From NCBI GenBank assembly GCA_959600065.1, contig CAUGKZ010000031.1:1-10310 (forward strand): DNA of 10,310 nucleotides, in the 5' to 3' direction. The notes beneath the pieces were generated by a model, which did no database searches, was not told the DNA's origin, and was given only the letters and a program-made list of their open reading frames with translations. A program made the position numbers and the translations under genes. Source of the stretch: an uncultured Kroppenstedtia sp. (GTDB lineage: Bacteria; Bacillota; Bacilli; Thermoactinomycetales; DSM-45169). Of this stretch, positions 1 through 8,409 are shown one piece after another (the first letter of the stretch is position 1; each line of letters begins with the position of its first letter).

Positions 1-450
1 GTGGTGGTTCGTAACCGGGCAGCGGGTTCCCTCGCCTCTCGTCTGGGATTGGAGGAGGGGCGGGAGTTTTCTCGACCGGTGGTGGAGTTCTATTTGAAGG
101 ACGATAAGCTGGGAGATCCTCTGATCAATGAAGATCATATCGCTCTGCTCCAATTAGCGACGGAAGAACAGGTGACTGGTATGCGGGAGGCTGCTCTTCA
201 GGTGAATCAGCATTTGTCGGTGCTGATGGCTGAGAAAGAGATCATATTGGTGGATTTCAAGCTTGAGTTCGGAGTAGATAGCCAGGGGGAGCTTCTCCTC
301 GCCGATGAAATCTCTCCGGATACCTGCCGCTTCTGGGACCGGCAAACCTATGAAAAGTTGGACAAAGATCGATTCCGACGGGATCTGGGTCATGTGGAAG
401 ATGCCTATCGCGAAATTTGGCACCGTTTGGGAGGGGAAGCCCATGTATAA
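1..450 (+). CDS. purC: SAICAR synthetase PurC, 3' part (5' end outside window)
   Basis: This is the C-terminal 149 residues of phosphoribosylaminoimidazole-succinocarboxamide synthase. The enzyme joins CAIR and aspartate with ATP to give SAICAR in the cytoplasm. The reading frame is open from the first base, and the GTG at position 1 is an internal valine codon, not a start. Family motifs seen are GSLASRLG (fragment residues 9-16), GDPLINEDH (38-46), DFKLEFG (85-91) and [12 protein letters not shown] (102-113), the last near the active site. The family is about 240 residues long, so roughly 90 residues lie upstream of the window. The TAA stop at 448-450 lies inside purS, whose ATG is at 443, so the two genes overlap by 8 nt. 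Identification is firm from motifs and operon position; only completeness is unknown. Confidence 0.96.
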   Translation: MVVRNRAAGSLASRLGLEEGREFSRPVVEFYLKDDKLGDPLINEDHIALLQLATEEQVTGMREAALQVNQHLSVLMAEKEIILVDFKLEFGVDSQGELLLADEISPDTCRFWDRQTYEKLDKDRFRRDLGHVEDAYREIWHRLGGEAHV

Positions 451-694
451 AGCGATGATCACAGTTCGTCTGAAACCCAGTGTGTTGGATCCCCAAGGGA
501 CTGCTGTCAAGGGATCCCTTCATTCTCTCGGTTACGCTGAAGTAGAAGGAGTCCGGATCGGCAAAACGATGGAGCTTTGGCTGAACACCACAGATGAGGC
601 CGAGGCGGGAAAACGGGTAGATGCCATGTGTCAGCAGTTGTTGGCCAACCCGGTGATCGAGGATTACGAGTACCGACTGGAAAAGGAGGCCTAA
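443..694 (+). CDS. purS: FGAM synthase subunit PurS
   Basis: The product is an 83-residue protein, the usual length of PurS. PurS is the small dimeric subunit that bridges PurL and PurQ in the three-protein FGAM synthase of Gram-positive bacteria. It helps pass ammonia from PurQ to PurL and has no catalysis of its own. The family pattern is visible: a beta-strand start [19 protein letters not shown], then [12 protein letters not shown] and a C-terminal NPVIEDYEY segment. The ATG at 443 is chosen because GGGAGGGG at 429-436 lies 6 nt upstream and the N-terminus matches the family. It overlaps the end of purC by 8 nt and is followed 2 nt later by purQ, so the three are probably translationally coupled. 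An in-frame extension upstream to 305 lies within purC and is not supported. Confidence 0.96.
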   Translation: MYKAMITVRLKPSVLDPQGTAVKGSLHSLGYAEVEGVRIGKTMELWLNTTDEAEAGKRVDAMCQQLLANPVIEDYEYRLEKEA

Positions 695-696
695 TT

Positions 697-1380
697 ATGC
701 GATTCGCTGTTCCGGTTTTTCCCGGTTCCAACTGTGATGTAGACTGTGCCAAAGCGGTGCGGGAGATTCTGGATCGTCCGGTGGACCTGGTCTGGCATAC
801 CGAAGGCAACCTGGAAACCTATGATGCCATCATTCTGCCCGGTGGATTCTCCTATGGAGATTACCTGCGTACAGGGGCACTGGCCCGCTTCTCTCCTGTG
901 ATGGATTCCGTGGCGGAGGCAGCGGAAAAGGGGAAGCTGATCCTCGGAATTTGCAATGGTTTCCAAATACTCTTGGAAGCGGGGCTGCTCCCGGGTGCCA
1001 TGCGGGTGAACGACCACCTCCAATTCCGCTGTGCCATCCAATCTTTACGGGTGGAGAATCATCAGCTTCCCTTTACCCGTCTGTATGAAGCCGGAGAGGA
1101 GATTCATTTTCCCATCGCTCATGGGGAAGGAAATTACTACTGTGATCCAGAGACTCTGAAGACATTGGAGGACCAAGGGCGCATCGTTTTCCGTTATTCC
1201 GGAGAAAACCCCAACGGTTCCGTGTCCGGCATCGCCGGGGTGACCAACTCGCAGGGAAACGTGCTGGGATTGATGCCCCATCCGGAACGGGCGATCTATG
1301 ATTGGATGGGAACTGCCGACGGCGTTCGTCTGTTTCAATCCATGCTTCAAACCTGGGAGGGGATGTATGGTGCAGCCTGA
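697..1380 (+). CDS. purQ: FGAM synthase glutaminase subunit PurQ
   Basis: This 227-residue class I glutamine amidotransferase hydrolyses glutamine and supplies ammonia to PurL for the conversion of FGAR to FGAM. The triad is present: the nucleophile Cys86 in GICNGFQ, His195 and Glu197 in PHPER. The oxyanion-hole segment [12 protein letters not shown] is also intact. Length equals the usual size of the stand-alone Bacillus-type subunit. The ATG at 697 has AAAAGGAGG at 681-689 with 7 nt spacing, a near-perfect ribosome binding site. The end of the gene overlaps the purL start by 14 nt. Its place between purS and purL matches the Bacillus subtilis operon. No defect is seen. Confidence 0.97.
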   Translation: MRFAVPVFPGSNCDVDCAKAVREILDRPVDLVWHTEGNLETYDAIILPGGFSYGDYLRTGALARFSPVMDSVAEAAEKGKLILGICNGFQILLEAGLLPGAMRVNDHLQFRCAIQSLRVENHQLPFTRLYEAGEEIHFPIAHGEGNYYCDPETLKTLEDQGRIVFRYSGENPNGSVSGIAGVTNSQGNVLGLMPHPERAIYDWMGTADGVRLFQSMLQTWEGMYGAA

Positions 1381-3655
1381 ACAAAGGATAAGGGAATCCG
1401 TGGTGGAGCGGGTAACGGAGTCTGAGCCGACCCCGGAGGAAATCAAAGAGCAGCAGCTATATCTGGAGCTGGGGTTGGTCGCAGATGAGTATCAACTGAT
1501 CATCGATCATCTCGGAGGATTGCCTAACTGGACGGAGTTGGGGATTTATAGTGTGATGTGGTCGGAACATTGCAGTTACAAAAACTCGAAACCGCTCTTG
1601 CGCCGGTTCCCTGTGGAGGGAGCCAGAGTCCTGCAAGGCCCAGGGGAAGGGGCAGGTGCCCTGGATATCGGAGATGGCCAAGCGGTGGTCTTCAAAATTG
1701 AGAGCCACAACCATCCGACGGCGGTGGAGCCCTTTCAAGGTGCGGCCACCGGTGTCGGGGGAATTATCCGGGATGTGTTTTCCATGGGAGCCCGGCCAGT
1801 GGCTCTGCTCAATTCTCTTCGTTTCGGAAAGATATCCAACCCCCGGGTTCGCTATCTTTTTGAACAATCCGTGGCGGGGATCGCCCACTATGGAAATGTA
1901 GTTGGGATTCCCACTGTTGGCGGAGAAGTGGAGTTTGACGAGAGCTACGAAGGAAATCCTCTGGTCAATGCCATGTGTGTCGGAGTCTTATCCCATGATG
2001 AATTGCAAAAGGGGATCGCCACAGGAACTGGGAATCCAGTGATCTATGTGGGAGCCGGTACCGGGCGCGATGGTATTCACGGAGCCACCTTCGCCTCTGA
2101 AGAGTTAGGGGAAGATTCCGGGGAGAAACGTCCCTCCATTCAGGCAGGAGATCCCTTTATGGAAAAACTGCTCCTAGAAGCTTGCCTGGAGTTGGTGCAA
2201 AAAGGAATTCTGATTGGGATTCAGGATATGGGAGCCGCCGGGCTGACCAGCTCCAGCACGGAGATGGCTGCTAAAGGCGGTTCGGGCATGGTACTGAATC
2301 TAGATGAGGTTCCGCAGCGGGAAACGGGGATGACCCCCTACGAGATGCTGCTCTCCGAATCCCAGGAACGGATGTTGTTGGTGGTGGAGAAAGGCAAAGA
2401 GGATGAGGTGCGGGAAGTCCTGGACAAATGGGAATTATCCTCAGCGGTAGTGGGACGGGTGACCGATGACGGTCGTTACCGGGTTCGGCATCAGGGGAAG
2501 TTGGTGGCGGACATTCCTGTCAATACACTGGTGGACGATGTCCCTGTGGTCCACCGCAAAGGGAAAGAGCCCGCCTATTACCGCCAATTTGCCGATCTGT
2601 GTCCGGCAGAGTCCCTGACGGGGGCAGATCCCCAGGAAGCCTTGAAAAAGGTTCTCTCGTCTCCCAACGTGGCCAGCAAGGAATGGGTATATCGTCAGTA
2701 CGATCATATGGTCCGCACCAGCACAGCCGTCCGGCCGGGCTCCGATGCGGCTGTGATCATGATGGAGGGCTTGGACAAAGCTTTGGCGATGTCTACGGAT
2801 GGGAACGGTCGTTATGTTTATCTTGACCCGGCGAAGGGCGGCGCGATCGCTGTGGCTGAGGCGGCACGCAATGTGGTCTGTTCCGGCGCCGAACCTCTGG
2901 GGGTCACCGATGGTCTCAACTTCGGAAGTCCGGAAAAGCCGGAGGTCTTCTGGCAACTGGAAGAAGCTGTTGACGGGATGAGTGAGGCCTGTCGGGTGCT
3001 GGGGACACCGGTCGTCGGTGGAAATGTCAGTCTATATAACGAATCCAAAGGAACCATTCATCCCACGCCTGTGGTGGGAGTGGTGGGATTGGTTCACCGT
3101 CGCGATCATATCACCACCCAGGAATTCAAACAGGAGGGGGATACTATCTTCCTTCTGGGAGAGACTTTTCCAGAACTGGGTGGTAGCGAGCTTCAGCTGG
3201 TGATGGAAGGGGAGATTTCCGGACCTCCGCCAGCGATCGATTTGGAGAAGGAGAAAAAGCTGTATCGGGTGATCTTGGATGCGATCGAAAAAGGATGGGT
3301 CTCCTCAGCTCATGACTGTTCGACAGGGGGACTGGTGACCACTCTGGCCGAATCCTGTTTTGGCAAGGGTCTCGGAGCCAGGATTCAGATGAAGACTCCC
3401 CTGGAACCTATAGTCTGCCTGTTTAGTGAATCCCAATCCAGAGTGGTACTGAGTGTCCCTGAAGAATATGCGGAATCCTTGAGGGAATTGGCGACCCATC
3501 ACGGGGTAGCTTGTAGCGCAATCGGAAGGGTAGGAGGAGACACACTCTCGGTATGCATCAACGACAAGCATGTAGTCGATACATCGGTACGACAGCTTAA
3601 AACCGATTGGGAAGGGGCGATCCCATGGATGATGAATCTGTCTTCGACGAACTAA
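1367..3655 (+). CDS. purL: FGAM synthase large subunit PurL (small-type)
   Basis: A 762-residue ATP-dependent synthetase of the PurM/PurL superfamily that converts FGAR plus ammonia to FGAM, working with PurS and PurQ. It carries WSEHCSYK starting at residue 65, with His68 as the conserved catalytic histidine. KIESHNHP (110-117), [20 protein letters not shown] after it, [12 protein letters not shown], and the second-half repeat motifs [16 protein letters not shown] and [11 protein letters not shown] are also present. It is the short form without fused glutaminase, as expected beside purQ and purS. The ATG at 1367 follows GGGAGGGG at 1355-1362. It gives about 20 residues more than the usual 742 at the N-terminus, a charged stretch before [10 protein letters not shown] later start such as the GTG at 1400 cannot be excluded but has a poor ribosome binding site. 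The 3' end overlaps purF by 31 nt. Confidence 0.96.
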   Translation: MVQPEQRIRESVVERVTESEPTPEEIKEQQLYLELGLVADEYQLIIDHLGGLPNWTELGIYSVMWSEHCSYKNSKPLLRRFPVEGARVLQGPGEGAGALDIGDGQAVVFKIESHNHPTAVEPFQGAATGVGGIIRDVFSMGARPVALLNSLRFGKISNPRVRYLFEQSVAGIAHYGNVVGIPTVGGEVEFDESYEGNPLVNAMCVGVLSHDELQKGIATGTGNPVIYVGAGTGRDGIHGATFASEELGEDSGEKRPSIQAGDPFMEKLLLEACLELVQKGILIGIQDMGAAGLTSSSTEMAAKGGSGMVLNLDEVPQRETGMTPYEMLLSESQERMLLVVEKGKEDEVREVLDKWELSSAVVGRVTDDGRYRVRHQGKLVADIPVNTLVDDVPVVHRKGKEPAYYRQFADLCPAESLTGADPQEALKKVLSSPNVASKEWVYRQYDHMVRTSTAVRPGSDAAVIMMEGLDKALAMSTDGNGRYVYLDPAKGGAIAVAEAARNVVCSGAEPLGVTDGLNFGSPEKPEVFWQLEEAVDGMSEACRVLGTPVVGGNVSLYNESKGTIHPTPVVGVVGLVHRRDHITTQEFKQEGDTIFLLGETFPELGGSELQLVMEGEISGPPPAIDLEKEKKLYRVILDAIEKGWVSSAHDCSTGGLVTTLAESCFGKGLGARIQMKTPLEPIVCLFSESQSRVVLSVPEEYAESLRELATHHGVACSAIGRVGGDTLSVCINDKHVVDTSVRQLKTDWEGAIPWMMNLSSTN

Positions 3656-5061
3656 ACGAGGAGTGCGGGGTTTTTGGCATTGTCGGTCATCCCGATGCCG
3701 CCCAGCTGACTTACTATGGACTCCATGCCTTGCAGCATCGGGGACAGGAGAGCGCAGGGATCGTAGCGACGGGGGGCACGGGTTTTCGTTACCACCGGAG
3801 TATGGGGTTGGTCCATGAAGTGTTCAACGGGGAGATCCTCAAAGGGTTGGTCGGGGATACTGCCATCGGCCATGTGCGATATGCCACCTCGGGAGAGAGC
3901 TTGTTGACCAATGCCCAGCCCTTGGTTTTCCACGATGCCGTCGTCGGTCAGTTGGCCTTGGCCACCAACGGGAATCTGGTCAATGCCGAAGGGCTGAAGA
4001 AGGAGTTGGAAAGTCAGGGGGAGGTGTTTCACACCTCCTCCGACACTGAGGTGATCGCTCATCTGATCGCCCAGTCCAAGGCGTCTTGTCTGGAGGAGGC
4101 GGTGAAAGAATCTCTCAACCAGCTGGTGGGTGCCTATGCTCTTTTGATCCTGACCAACGACCAGTTGCTGGTCGTCCAGGATCCCCACGGGTTACGTCCT
4201 CTGTCCATGGGGATGTTAGGTGATGCTTACGTTTTTTCTTCCGAGACTTGTGCTTTTGACGTGATCGGGGCGGACCATCTGCGCACGGTTGAACCGGGAG
4301 AGCTGTTGGTCTTGGATCTGAAAGGGAAAAAGGGATTGCGCTCCCTCCGTTTTGCGGAGCCGGCGCCCCATGCGGTCTGTTCTTTTGAATATATCTATTT
4401 CGCTCGGCCAGATAGTGATATCGAAGGCATCAATGTACATGGCGCTCGTAAATGCCTCGGTAAGGAGCTCTACCGAGAGGCGCCGGTGGAAGCGGATGTC
4501 GTCACCGGTGTGCCGGACTCCAGCACCTCGGCGGCGATCGGATTTGCAGAGGCGGCGGGGATTCCCTATGAACTGGGGTTGATTAAAAATCGCTATGTCG
4601 CACGTACTTTTATCCAGCCCAGTCAGCACCTGCGGGAGCAAGGAGTCAAGATGAAATTGTCCGCGGTGCGCAAGGTGGTGGAGGGAAAACGAGTCGTGAT
4701 GATCGATGACTCCATCGTCAGGGGAACCACCAGCCGCCGCATCGTCGGGATGTTGAAAGAGGCAGGGGCGAAGGAGGTTCATGTCCGGATCAGTTCCCCG
4801 CCGGTCCGTTACTCCTGTTTTTACGGGATCGACACTTCTGACCGGACGCAATTGATCGCCGCCAAGCACAGTGTGGAAGAGATTCGGGAGCTCATCGGGG
4901 CCGATAGCCTCTCCTTTCTGAGTGAGGGAGGATTGATCCGGGCTGTGGGGAAATCCCCGGAACTGGGAGATTGCGGTCATTGTCTCGCCTGTTTCAACGG
5001 AAAATATCCGACGGCAATCGAAGGAGAATTGCCACAGGTTGCGGAGGGGAAGAGCCGATGA
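3625..5061 (+). CDS. purF: Glutamine PRPP amidotransferase PurF
   Basis: This 478-residue enzyme catalyses the committed step, PRPP plus glutamine to phosphoribosylamine. An N-terminal Ntn-hydrolase glutaminase domain is followed by a phosphoribosyltransferase domain. Cys14 in EECGVFGI is the expected nucleophile after removal of a 13-residue propeptide. The PRPP loop is [13 protein letters not shown] at 357-369. Cysteines at 252, 398, 450 and 453 match the 4Fe-4S ligands of the Bacillus subtilis enzyme, the last two in CGHCLAC. This is the Fe-S type, which in Bacillus is oxygen-sensitive and inhibited by AMP and related nucleotides. The ATG at 3625 has AAGGGG at 3612-3617 with 7 nt spacing. 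A TTG at 3607 is less likely. It starts inside purL (31-nt overlap), and its TGA overlaps the purM ATG by 4 nt. Confidence 0.97.
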   Translation: MDDESVFDELNEECGVFGIVGHPDAAQLTYYGLHALQHRGQESAGIVATGGTGFRYHRSMGLVHEVFNGEILKGLVGDTAIGHVRYATSGESLLTNAQPLVFHDAVVGQLALATNGNLVNAEGLKKELESQGEVFHTSSDTEVIAHLIAQSKASCLEEAVKESLNQLVGAYALLILTNDQLLVVQDPHGLRPLSMGMLGDAYVFSSETCAFDVIGADHLRTVEPGELLVLDLKGKKGLRSLRFAEPAPHAVCSFEYIYFARPDSDIEGINVHGARKCLGKELYREAPVEADVVTGVPDSSTSAAIGFAEAAGIPYELGLIKNRYVARTFIQPSQHLREQGVKMKLSAVRKVVEGKRVVMIDDSIVRGTTSRRIVGMLKEAGAKEVHVRISSPPVRYSCFYGIDTSDRTQLIAAKHSVEEIRELIGADSLSFLSEGGLIRAVGKSPELGDCGHCLACFNGKYPTAIEGELPQVAEGKSR

Positions 5062-5648
5062 GTGAAGCGTATCGACAGGCGGGGGTTGACATCGACGCTG
5101 GCAATGAAGCGGTAGAACGCATCAAAGGACATGTAGAACGGACCCGTCGTCCGGAAGTCCTAGGAGACCTGGGGGGCTTCGGAGGGCTTTTCCGTCTGTC
5201 CGGTTACCGGGAGCCTGTGTTAGTGGCCGCCACCGACGGGGTGGGAACCAAGTTGAAGCTGGCCTTTGCCATGGATCGTCATGATACCATCGGGATCGAT
5301 TGCGTCGCCATGTGCGTCAACGATCTGATCGTCCAGGGGGCGGAGCCGCTCTTCTTTCTCGATTATCTCGCTACAGGAAAGCTGTTGCCCGATCAAGCGG
5401 AAGCTGTGGTCAAGGGAATCGCCGATGGTTGTGAGCAAGCGGGTTGTGCCTTGATCGGCGGTGAGACAGCGGAGATGCCGGGCATGTATTCCAATGGGAA
5501 ATATGATGTGGCCGGCTTTGCCGTCGGTGCTGTAGAACGGGATCAGCTGCTGGGAGGAGAGCATATCCAGCCTGGAGACCTCATGGTGGGTCTGGCTTCC
5601 AACGGCTTGCACAGCAACGGCTTCTCCCTCGCAAGGAAGATTCTGCTA

Positions 5649-5683
5649 GCGGATGGACCGAACAGGTGCCCTGGGGGGAGGGG
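5649..5683 (+). other. Frameshift zone in purM
   Basis: Both frames read plausibly here, so the exact point is ambiguous. Frame 1 gives ADGPN before losing similarity; the resumed frame gives [17 protein letters not shown]. Restoring one GGAT unit beside the existing GGAT at 5651-5654 yields [13 protein letters not shown] and a 341-residue protein. Restoring one G in the G6 run at 5673-5678 yields [12 protein letters not shown] and a 340-residue protein. The first reading looks more natural as protein sequence; the second is the typical homopolymer error. Confidence 0.75.
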
Positions 5684-6061
5684 ACTTGGGGAGATGCACT
5701 GCTGGCGCCCACCCGCATCTATGTGCGCGCCCTCCAAGCTTTGATGGAGGCTTGTCAGGTAAAAGGGGGCGCTCATATCACCGGGGGAGGTTTGGAAGAA
5801 AATGTGCCTCGCATGCTTCCGCTGGAATGCGGAGTGCGTCTCGACCGGGGAGCTTGGCCGCAGCCGGAGATCTTCCAAGCCCTGGCCCAGGAAGGAAACT
5901 TGTCTGAGGAGGATCTGTACCGCACCTTCAACATGGGAATCGGGATGGTTCTTTGTGTCCCCAAAGAGCAGGCGGATCTGGCTGTGCGAACCGCTGCAGA
6001 GGCGGGAGAGCGGGCTTATGTGATCGGAGAGGTGACCCAAGGCAGCGGGGTGACATGGACT

Positions 6062-6068
6062 GGGAGGG
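6062..6068 (+). promoter_or_regulatory. Ribosome binding site deciding the purN TTG start
   Basis: GGGAGGG lies 7 nt before the TTG at 6076. The in-frame ATG at 6055 has no comparable site, so the TTG is preferred. The site sits inside the last codons of purM. Confidence 0.75.
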
Positions 6069-6075
6069 ATTTAGC

Positions 6076-6666
6076 TTGAGTATCGCAGTCTTTGCATCTG
6101 GAGATGGTAGCAACTTTGAAGTACTGGTGGAAAAATCCCGACGACAGGGTTGGCCCCAATCGATCACGCTTTTGATCACAGACCGTCCTGAAGCCCCGGT
6201 ACTGGAACGCGCCCAGCGGCTGGGGGTGGCTGCCATGGCTTTTCGTCCTTCAGACTACGAAAACAAAGCGGCCTATGAAGAAGCCATCCTCGCAGAATTG
6301 CGGAAACAGGGGATCCAACGGATCTTGCTGGCGGGATATATGCGCATTGTGGGTCCTGTTTTACTGGAAGCCTATCGTTGGCGCATCCTGAATATCCATC
6401 CCTCTCTACTTCCAGCCTTCCAGGGGAAAGATGCCCCGGAGCAAGCCTTGAATTATGGAGTCCGCTGGACCGGCGTCACAGTGCACTGGGTGGATCAGGG
6501 GATCGACACCGGTCCGATTATCGACCAAAAGCCGGTGCTGGTGGAACCAGGGGAGACCGTAGACTCCTTGCGCAAGAAGATTCAGTTTGTTGAACACAAC
6601 CTCTACCCCATGGTGGTTCGCAAATGGCTGACCGGCGAGATCCATTCCCCTGAGGGGAAGGAGTAA
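6076..6666 (+). CDS. purN: GAR transformylase PurN
   Basis: A 196-residue phosphoribosylglycinamide formyltransferase that moves a formyl group from 10-formyl-tetrahydrofolate to GAR, making FGAR. The catalytic residues fall at the same numbers as in the E. coli enzyme: Asn106 and His108 in NIHPSLLPAF, and Asp144 in GIDTGPII. The N-terminal Rossmann-like strand is IAVFASGDGSNFE. The TTG start at 6076 overlaps the purM TGA by 4 nt (TTGA), and starting there aligns the N-terminus with the Bacillus protein. An ATG at 6055 would add seven residues and is less likely. Length is normal for the short PurN family. A 127-nt gap separates it from purH, unlike the overlaps before it. Confidence 0.95.
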   Translation: MSIAVFASGDGSNFEVLVEKSRRQGWPQSITLLITDRPEAPVLERAQRLGVAAMAFRPSDYENKAAYEEAILAELRKQGIQRILLAGYMRIVGPVLLEAYRWRILNIHPSLLPAFQGKDAPEQALNYGVRWTGVTVHWVDQGIDTGPIIDQKPVLVEPGETVDSLRKKIQFVEHNLYPMVVRKWLTGEIHSPEGKE

Positions 6667-6793
6667 GCGGGATTCGAGAAATTGGTGAAATATCGGAGGG
6701 AGTGGGTTATAGGGAGTGACTTTGGCCCGCCAGAACTTTGGTGCCCATCCTGAGACCGACTACATCAGAGGCCTGAAAAGGAGGATGTCCAGC
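6667..6793 (+). other. 127-nt gap between purN and purH
   Basis: This is the first real intergenic gap in the operon. It holds several GGAG-rich patches (around 6695-6700 and 6712-6716) and, at its end, the purH ribosome binding site. I see no terminator hairpin and no convincing promoter. TTGGTG at 6682 and TATAGG at 6708 are 20 nt apart, too far for a good sigma-A promoter. A 22-codon frame beginning at the GTG at 6685 lacks a ribosome binding site. Confidence 0.5.
6776..6784 (+). promoter_or_regulatory. Ribosome binding site deciding the purH TTG start
   Basis: AAAAGGAGG is a near-perfect anti-16S match. It touches the ATG at 6785 directly, which is too close for initiation, and lies 9 nt before the in-frame TTG at 6794. 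The spacing selects the TTG. Confidence 0.75.
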
Positions 6794-8341
6794 TTGAAAT
6801 CGATCCGACGAGCATTGATCAGTGTATCGGATAAGACCGGAATCGTAGATTTGGCGAAAAAACTCTCCGAACAGGGCGTGGAGATGGTGTCCACCGGAGG
6901 TACTCGGCAAAGGTTGGTGGATTCAGGGATTCCCGTGATCGGTGTATCCGAAGTGACCGGTTTTCCTGAGATACTGGATGGGAGGGTAAAAACTCTGCAT
7001 CCCCGGATCCATGGGGGGTTACTGGCTGTACGAGATTTGGAAAACCATACTCGGCAACTGGGAGAACAAAACATCGACCCCTTCGATCTGGTGGTGGTCA
7101 ACCTCTACCCCTTCCAGCAGACGATCAGCAAACCGGGAGTAACCTGGGAAGAGGCTATCGAAAATATCGATATCGGTGGCCCATCCATGGTGCGAGCGGC
7201 TGCGAAAAACCATCGCGATGTGACGGTGGTAGTGGATCCCGCAGACTACGAGCTGGTATTGGAAGAGATCCAGCGGGGTGGAGTGCAGAGATCCACCCGA
7301 GAAAGGTTGGCAGCCAAAGCCTTTCGCCACACTGCTGCCTATGATGCCCTGATCGCCGCTTACCTGACGGGGCAAACCGGAGAGACTCACCCAGAGAAGT
7401 GGACACTCACCTTTGAAAAGGCCCAGGAGCTTCGTTACGGGGAGAATCCCCACCAGTCGGCGGCCTTCTATCGGGAACCGCTTTCCGGAAGCGGGACGGT
7501 GGCCACAGCGGAACAGCTCCATGGAAAGGAACTTTCCTACAACAACATCAACGATGCCAATGCCGCCCTGGAGATGGTGTCCGAATTTGATCAGCCTGCG
7601 GCGGTGGCAGTGAAACATATGAATCCCTGCGGTGTGGGTGTGGGTGTGGGAGAGAGCTTGGTACAGGCGTACCGGAAAGCCTATGAATCAGATCCCGTCT
7701 CCATCTTTGGCGGTATCATTGCTCTCAACCGGCGGGTGGATCAGGAGACAGCACAATCTCTGAAGGAGATCTTTCTGGAGATTATCTTGGCTCCGGACTT
7801 CGAAGAAGAAGCCCTCGCCCTCTTGCAGGAGAAGAAAAACCTGCGCCTGCTCCGTGTAGGGGATTTGTCCAAAGGAGCGCAAGAAAGCATCCGTGTGAGC
7901 AGCGTGGGCGGGGGGGCGTTGGCACAGGCTCGGGATGTCAAGTCCGTCTCCCGGGAAGAGTGTTCCGTGGCGACACGTCGTGAACCCTCTGAAGAGGAAT
8001 GGGAGCAGCTCCTGTTCGCTTGGAAAGTGGTGAAGCATGTGAAATCCAATGCGATTGTGCTGGCCCGGGATTTCTCCACCGTCGGGGTGGGAGCGGGACA
8101 GATGAACCGAGTGGGTGCCGCCCGCATTGCCATCGAACAGGCAGGGGACCGGAGTAAAGGATCGGTTCTCGCCTCGGATGCATTCTTTCCGATGAAGGAC
8201 ACAGTGGAAGAAGCGATAGCGGCGGGAGTGACGGCGATTATCCAGCCCGGTGGTTCGATCCGGGATCAGGAGTCCATCGACGAAGCGAATCGTCATGGAA
8301 TTTCCATGGTGTTCACACATACCCGACACTTCAAGCACTGA
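6794..8341 (+). CDS. purH: Bifunctional AICAR transformylase / IMP cyclohydrolase PurH
   Basis: A 515-residue enzyme for the last two steps: formylation of AICAR with 10-formyl-tetrahydrofolate, then ring closure to IMP. The N-terminal methylglyoxal-synthase-like cyclohydrolase domain shows STGGT (33-37), [10 protein letters not shown] (66-75) and [16 protein letters not shown]. The C-terminal transformylase domain has the catalytic Lys274-His275 in [10 protein letters not shown], then [15 protein letters not shown] (417-422), GAGQMNRV and SDAFFPM. The start is taken as the TTG at 6794, giving [15 protein letters not shown], which matches the family N-terminus. The frame extends up to a GTG at 6716, but those residues look unlike the family. 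The loop after NPCGVG carries an extra Val-Gly from a GTGTGG triplication. The gene is otherwise complete. Confidence 0.96.
   Translation: MKSIRRALISVSDKTGIVDLAKKLSEQGVEMVSTGGTRQRLVDSGIPVIGVSEVTGFPEILDGRVKTLHPRIHGGLLAVRDLENHTRQLGEQNIDPFDLVVVNLYPFQQTISKPGVTWEEAIENIDIGGPSMVRAAAKNHRDVTVVVDPADYELVLEEIQRGGVQRSTRERLAAKAFRHTAAYDALIAAYLTGQTGETHPEKWTLTFEKAQELRYGENPHQSAAFYREPLSGSGTVATAEQLHGKELSYNNINDANAALEMVSEFDQPAAVAVKHMNPCGVGVGVGESLVQAYRKAYESDPVSIFGGIIALNRRVDQETAQSLKEIFLEIILAPDFEEEALALLQEKKNLRLLRVGDLSKGAQESIRVSSVGGGALAQARDVKSVSREECSVATRREPSEEEWEQLLFAWKVVKHVKSNAIVLARDFSTVGVGAGQMNRVGAARIAIEQAGDRSKGSVLASDAFFPMKDTVEEAIAAGVTAIIQPGGSIRDQESIDEANRHGISMVFTHTRHFKH
7632..7649 (+). repeat. Three tandem GTGTGG hexamers inside purH
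   Basis: Three exact copies of GTGTGG follow each other and encode part of [10 protein letters not shown], just after the catalytic Lys-His-Met-Asn-Pro-Cys segment. Being a multiple of three, copy-number change keeps the frame and adds or removes Val-Gly. Confidence 0.85.
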
Positions 8342-8347
8342 TTCCTA

Positions 8348-8377
8348 TTAACACCTCCTCCCTTGCTGGCGTATAGA
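8348..8377 (+). promoter_or_regulatory. Possible sigma-A promoter upstream of the small membrane gene
   Basis: TTAACA (8348-8353) matches 5 of 6 bases of the -35 consensus. TATAGA (8372-8377) matches 4 of 6 of the -10 consensus, with 18 nt between them. If used, transcription would start near 8384 and serve the small gene, which ends at a terminator. The match is modest and purely by eye. Confidence 0.3.
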
Positions 8378-8402
8378 TATCAAAACCAGAACGCCGGGGA
8401 GG
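8357..8402 (+). promoter_or_regulatory. Hairpin that could mask the ribosome binding site of the small membrane gene
   Basis: CTGGCGT (8366-8372) can pair with ACGCCGG (8391-8397), with one wobble pair. CCTCC (8357-8361) can extend it by pairing with GGAGG (8398-8402). Together this gives about 12 base pairs with a 4-nt bulge, covering the ribosome binding site of the gene starting at 8410. No T-run follows, so it is not a terminator. Whether it forms is unknown. Confidence 0.4.
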
Positions 8403-8409
8403 GTGGATC

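Larger units (their letters stand above)
5058..6079 (+). pseudogene. purM: AIR synthetase PurM, reading frame interrupted by a frameshift
   Basis: PurM closes FGAM to AIR with ATP. The ATG at 5058 overlaps the purF stop (ATGA) and has GGAGGGG at 5043-5049. The first ~200 codons are a normal Pur[13 protein letters not shown] (59-70), [10 protein letters not shown] (134-143) and [18 protein letters not shown]. After about 5660 this frame loses similarity and stops at 5742-5744, giving a 228-residue product. The normal protein resumes in the frame one base back: [28 protein letters not shown] (from 5774) and FNMGIGM (from 5927), ending at the TGA at 6077-6079. Joined, the protein would be 340-341 residues, close to the family's usual length. 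The cause may be a sequencing indel, a true mutation or recoding. Apart from the junction every motif is intact, which argues against an old decaying gene. A GTG at 5666 could start the second half but has no ribosome binding site. Confidence 0.9.

Noticed and set aside
4216..4980. Long antisense open frame (254 codons) opposite purF
   Set aside because: It is the complement of a well-conserved gene with all PurF motifs. Long antisense frames are common in codon-biased GC-rich genes, and there is no ribosome binding site or family resemblance.
5666..6079. Independent gene starting at the GTG at 5666 and encoding the C-terminal part of PurM
   Set aside because: There is no ribosome binding site before the GTG, and the residues continue a PurM domain that would not fold as a separate enzyme. 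A frameshift is simpler.
6682..6713. Promoter in the purN-purH gap (TTGGTG and TATAGG)
   Set aside because: The elements are 20 nt apart and both match the consensus poorly.
6716..6793. Upstream GTG start for purH adding 26 residues
   Set aside because: The added residues ([15 protein letters not shown] and following) are unlike any PurH N-terminus I know. The strong AAAAGGAGG site is placed for the TTG at 6794.
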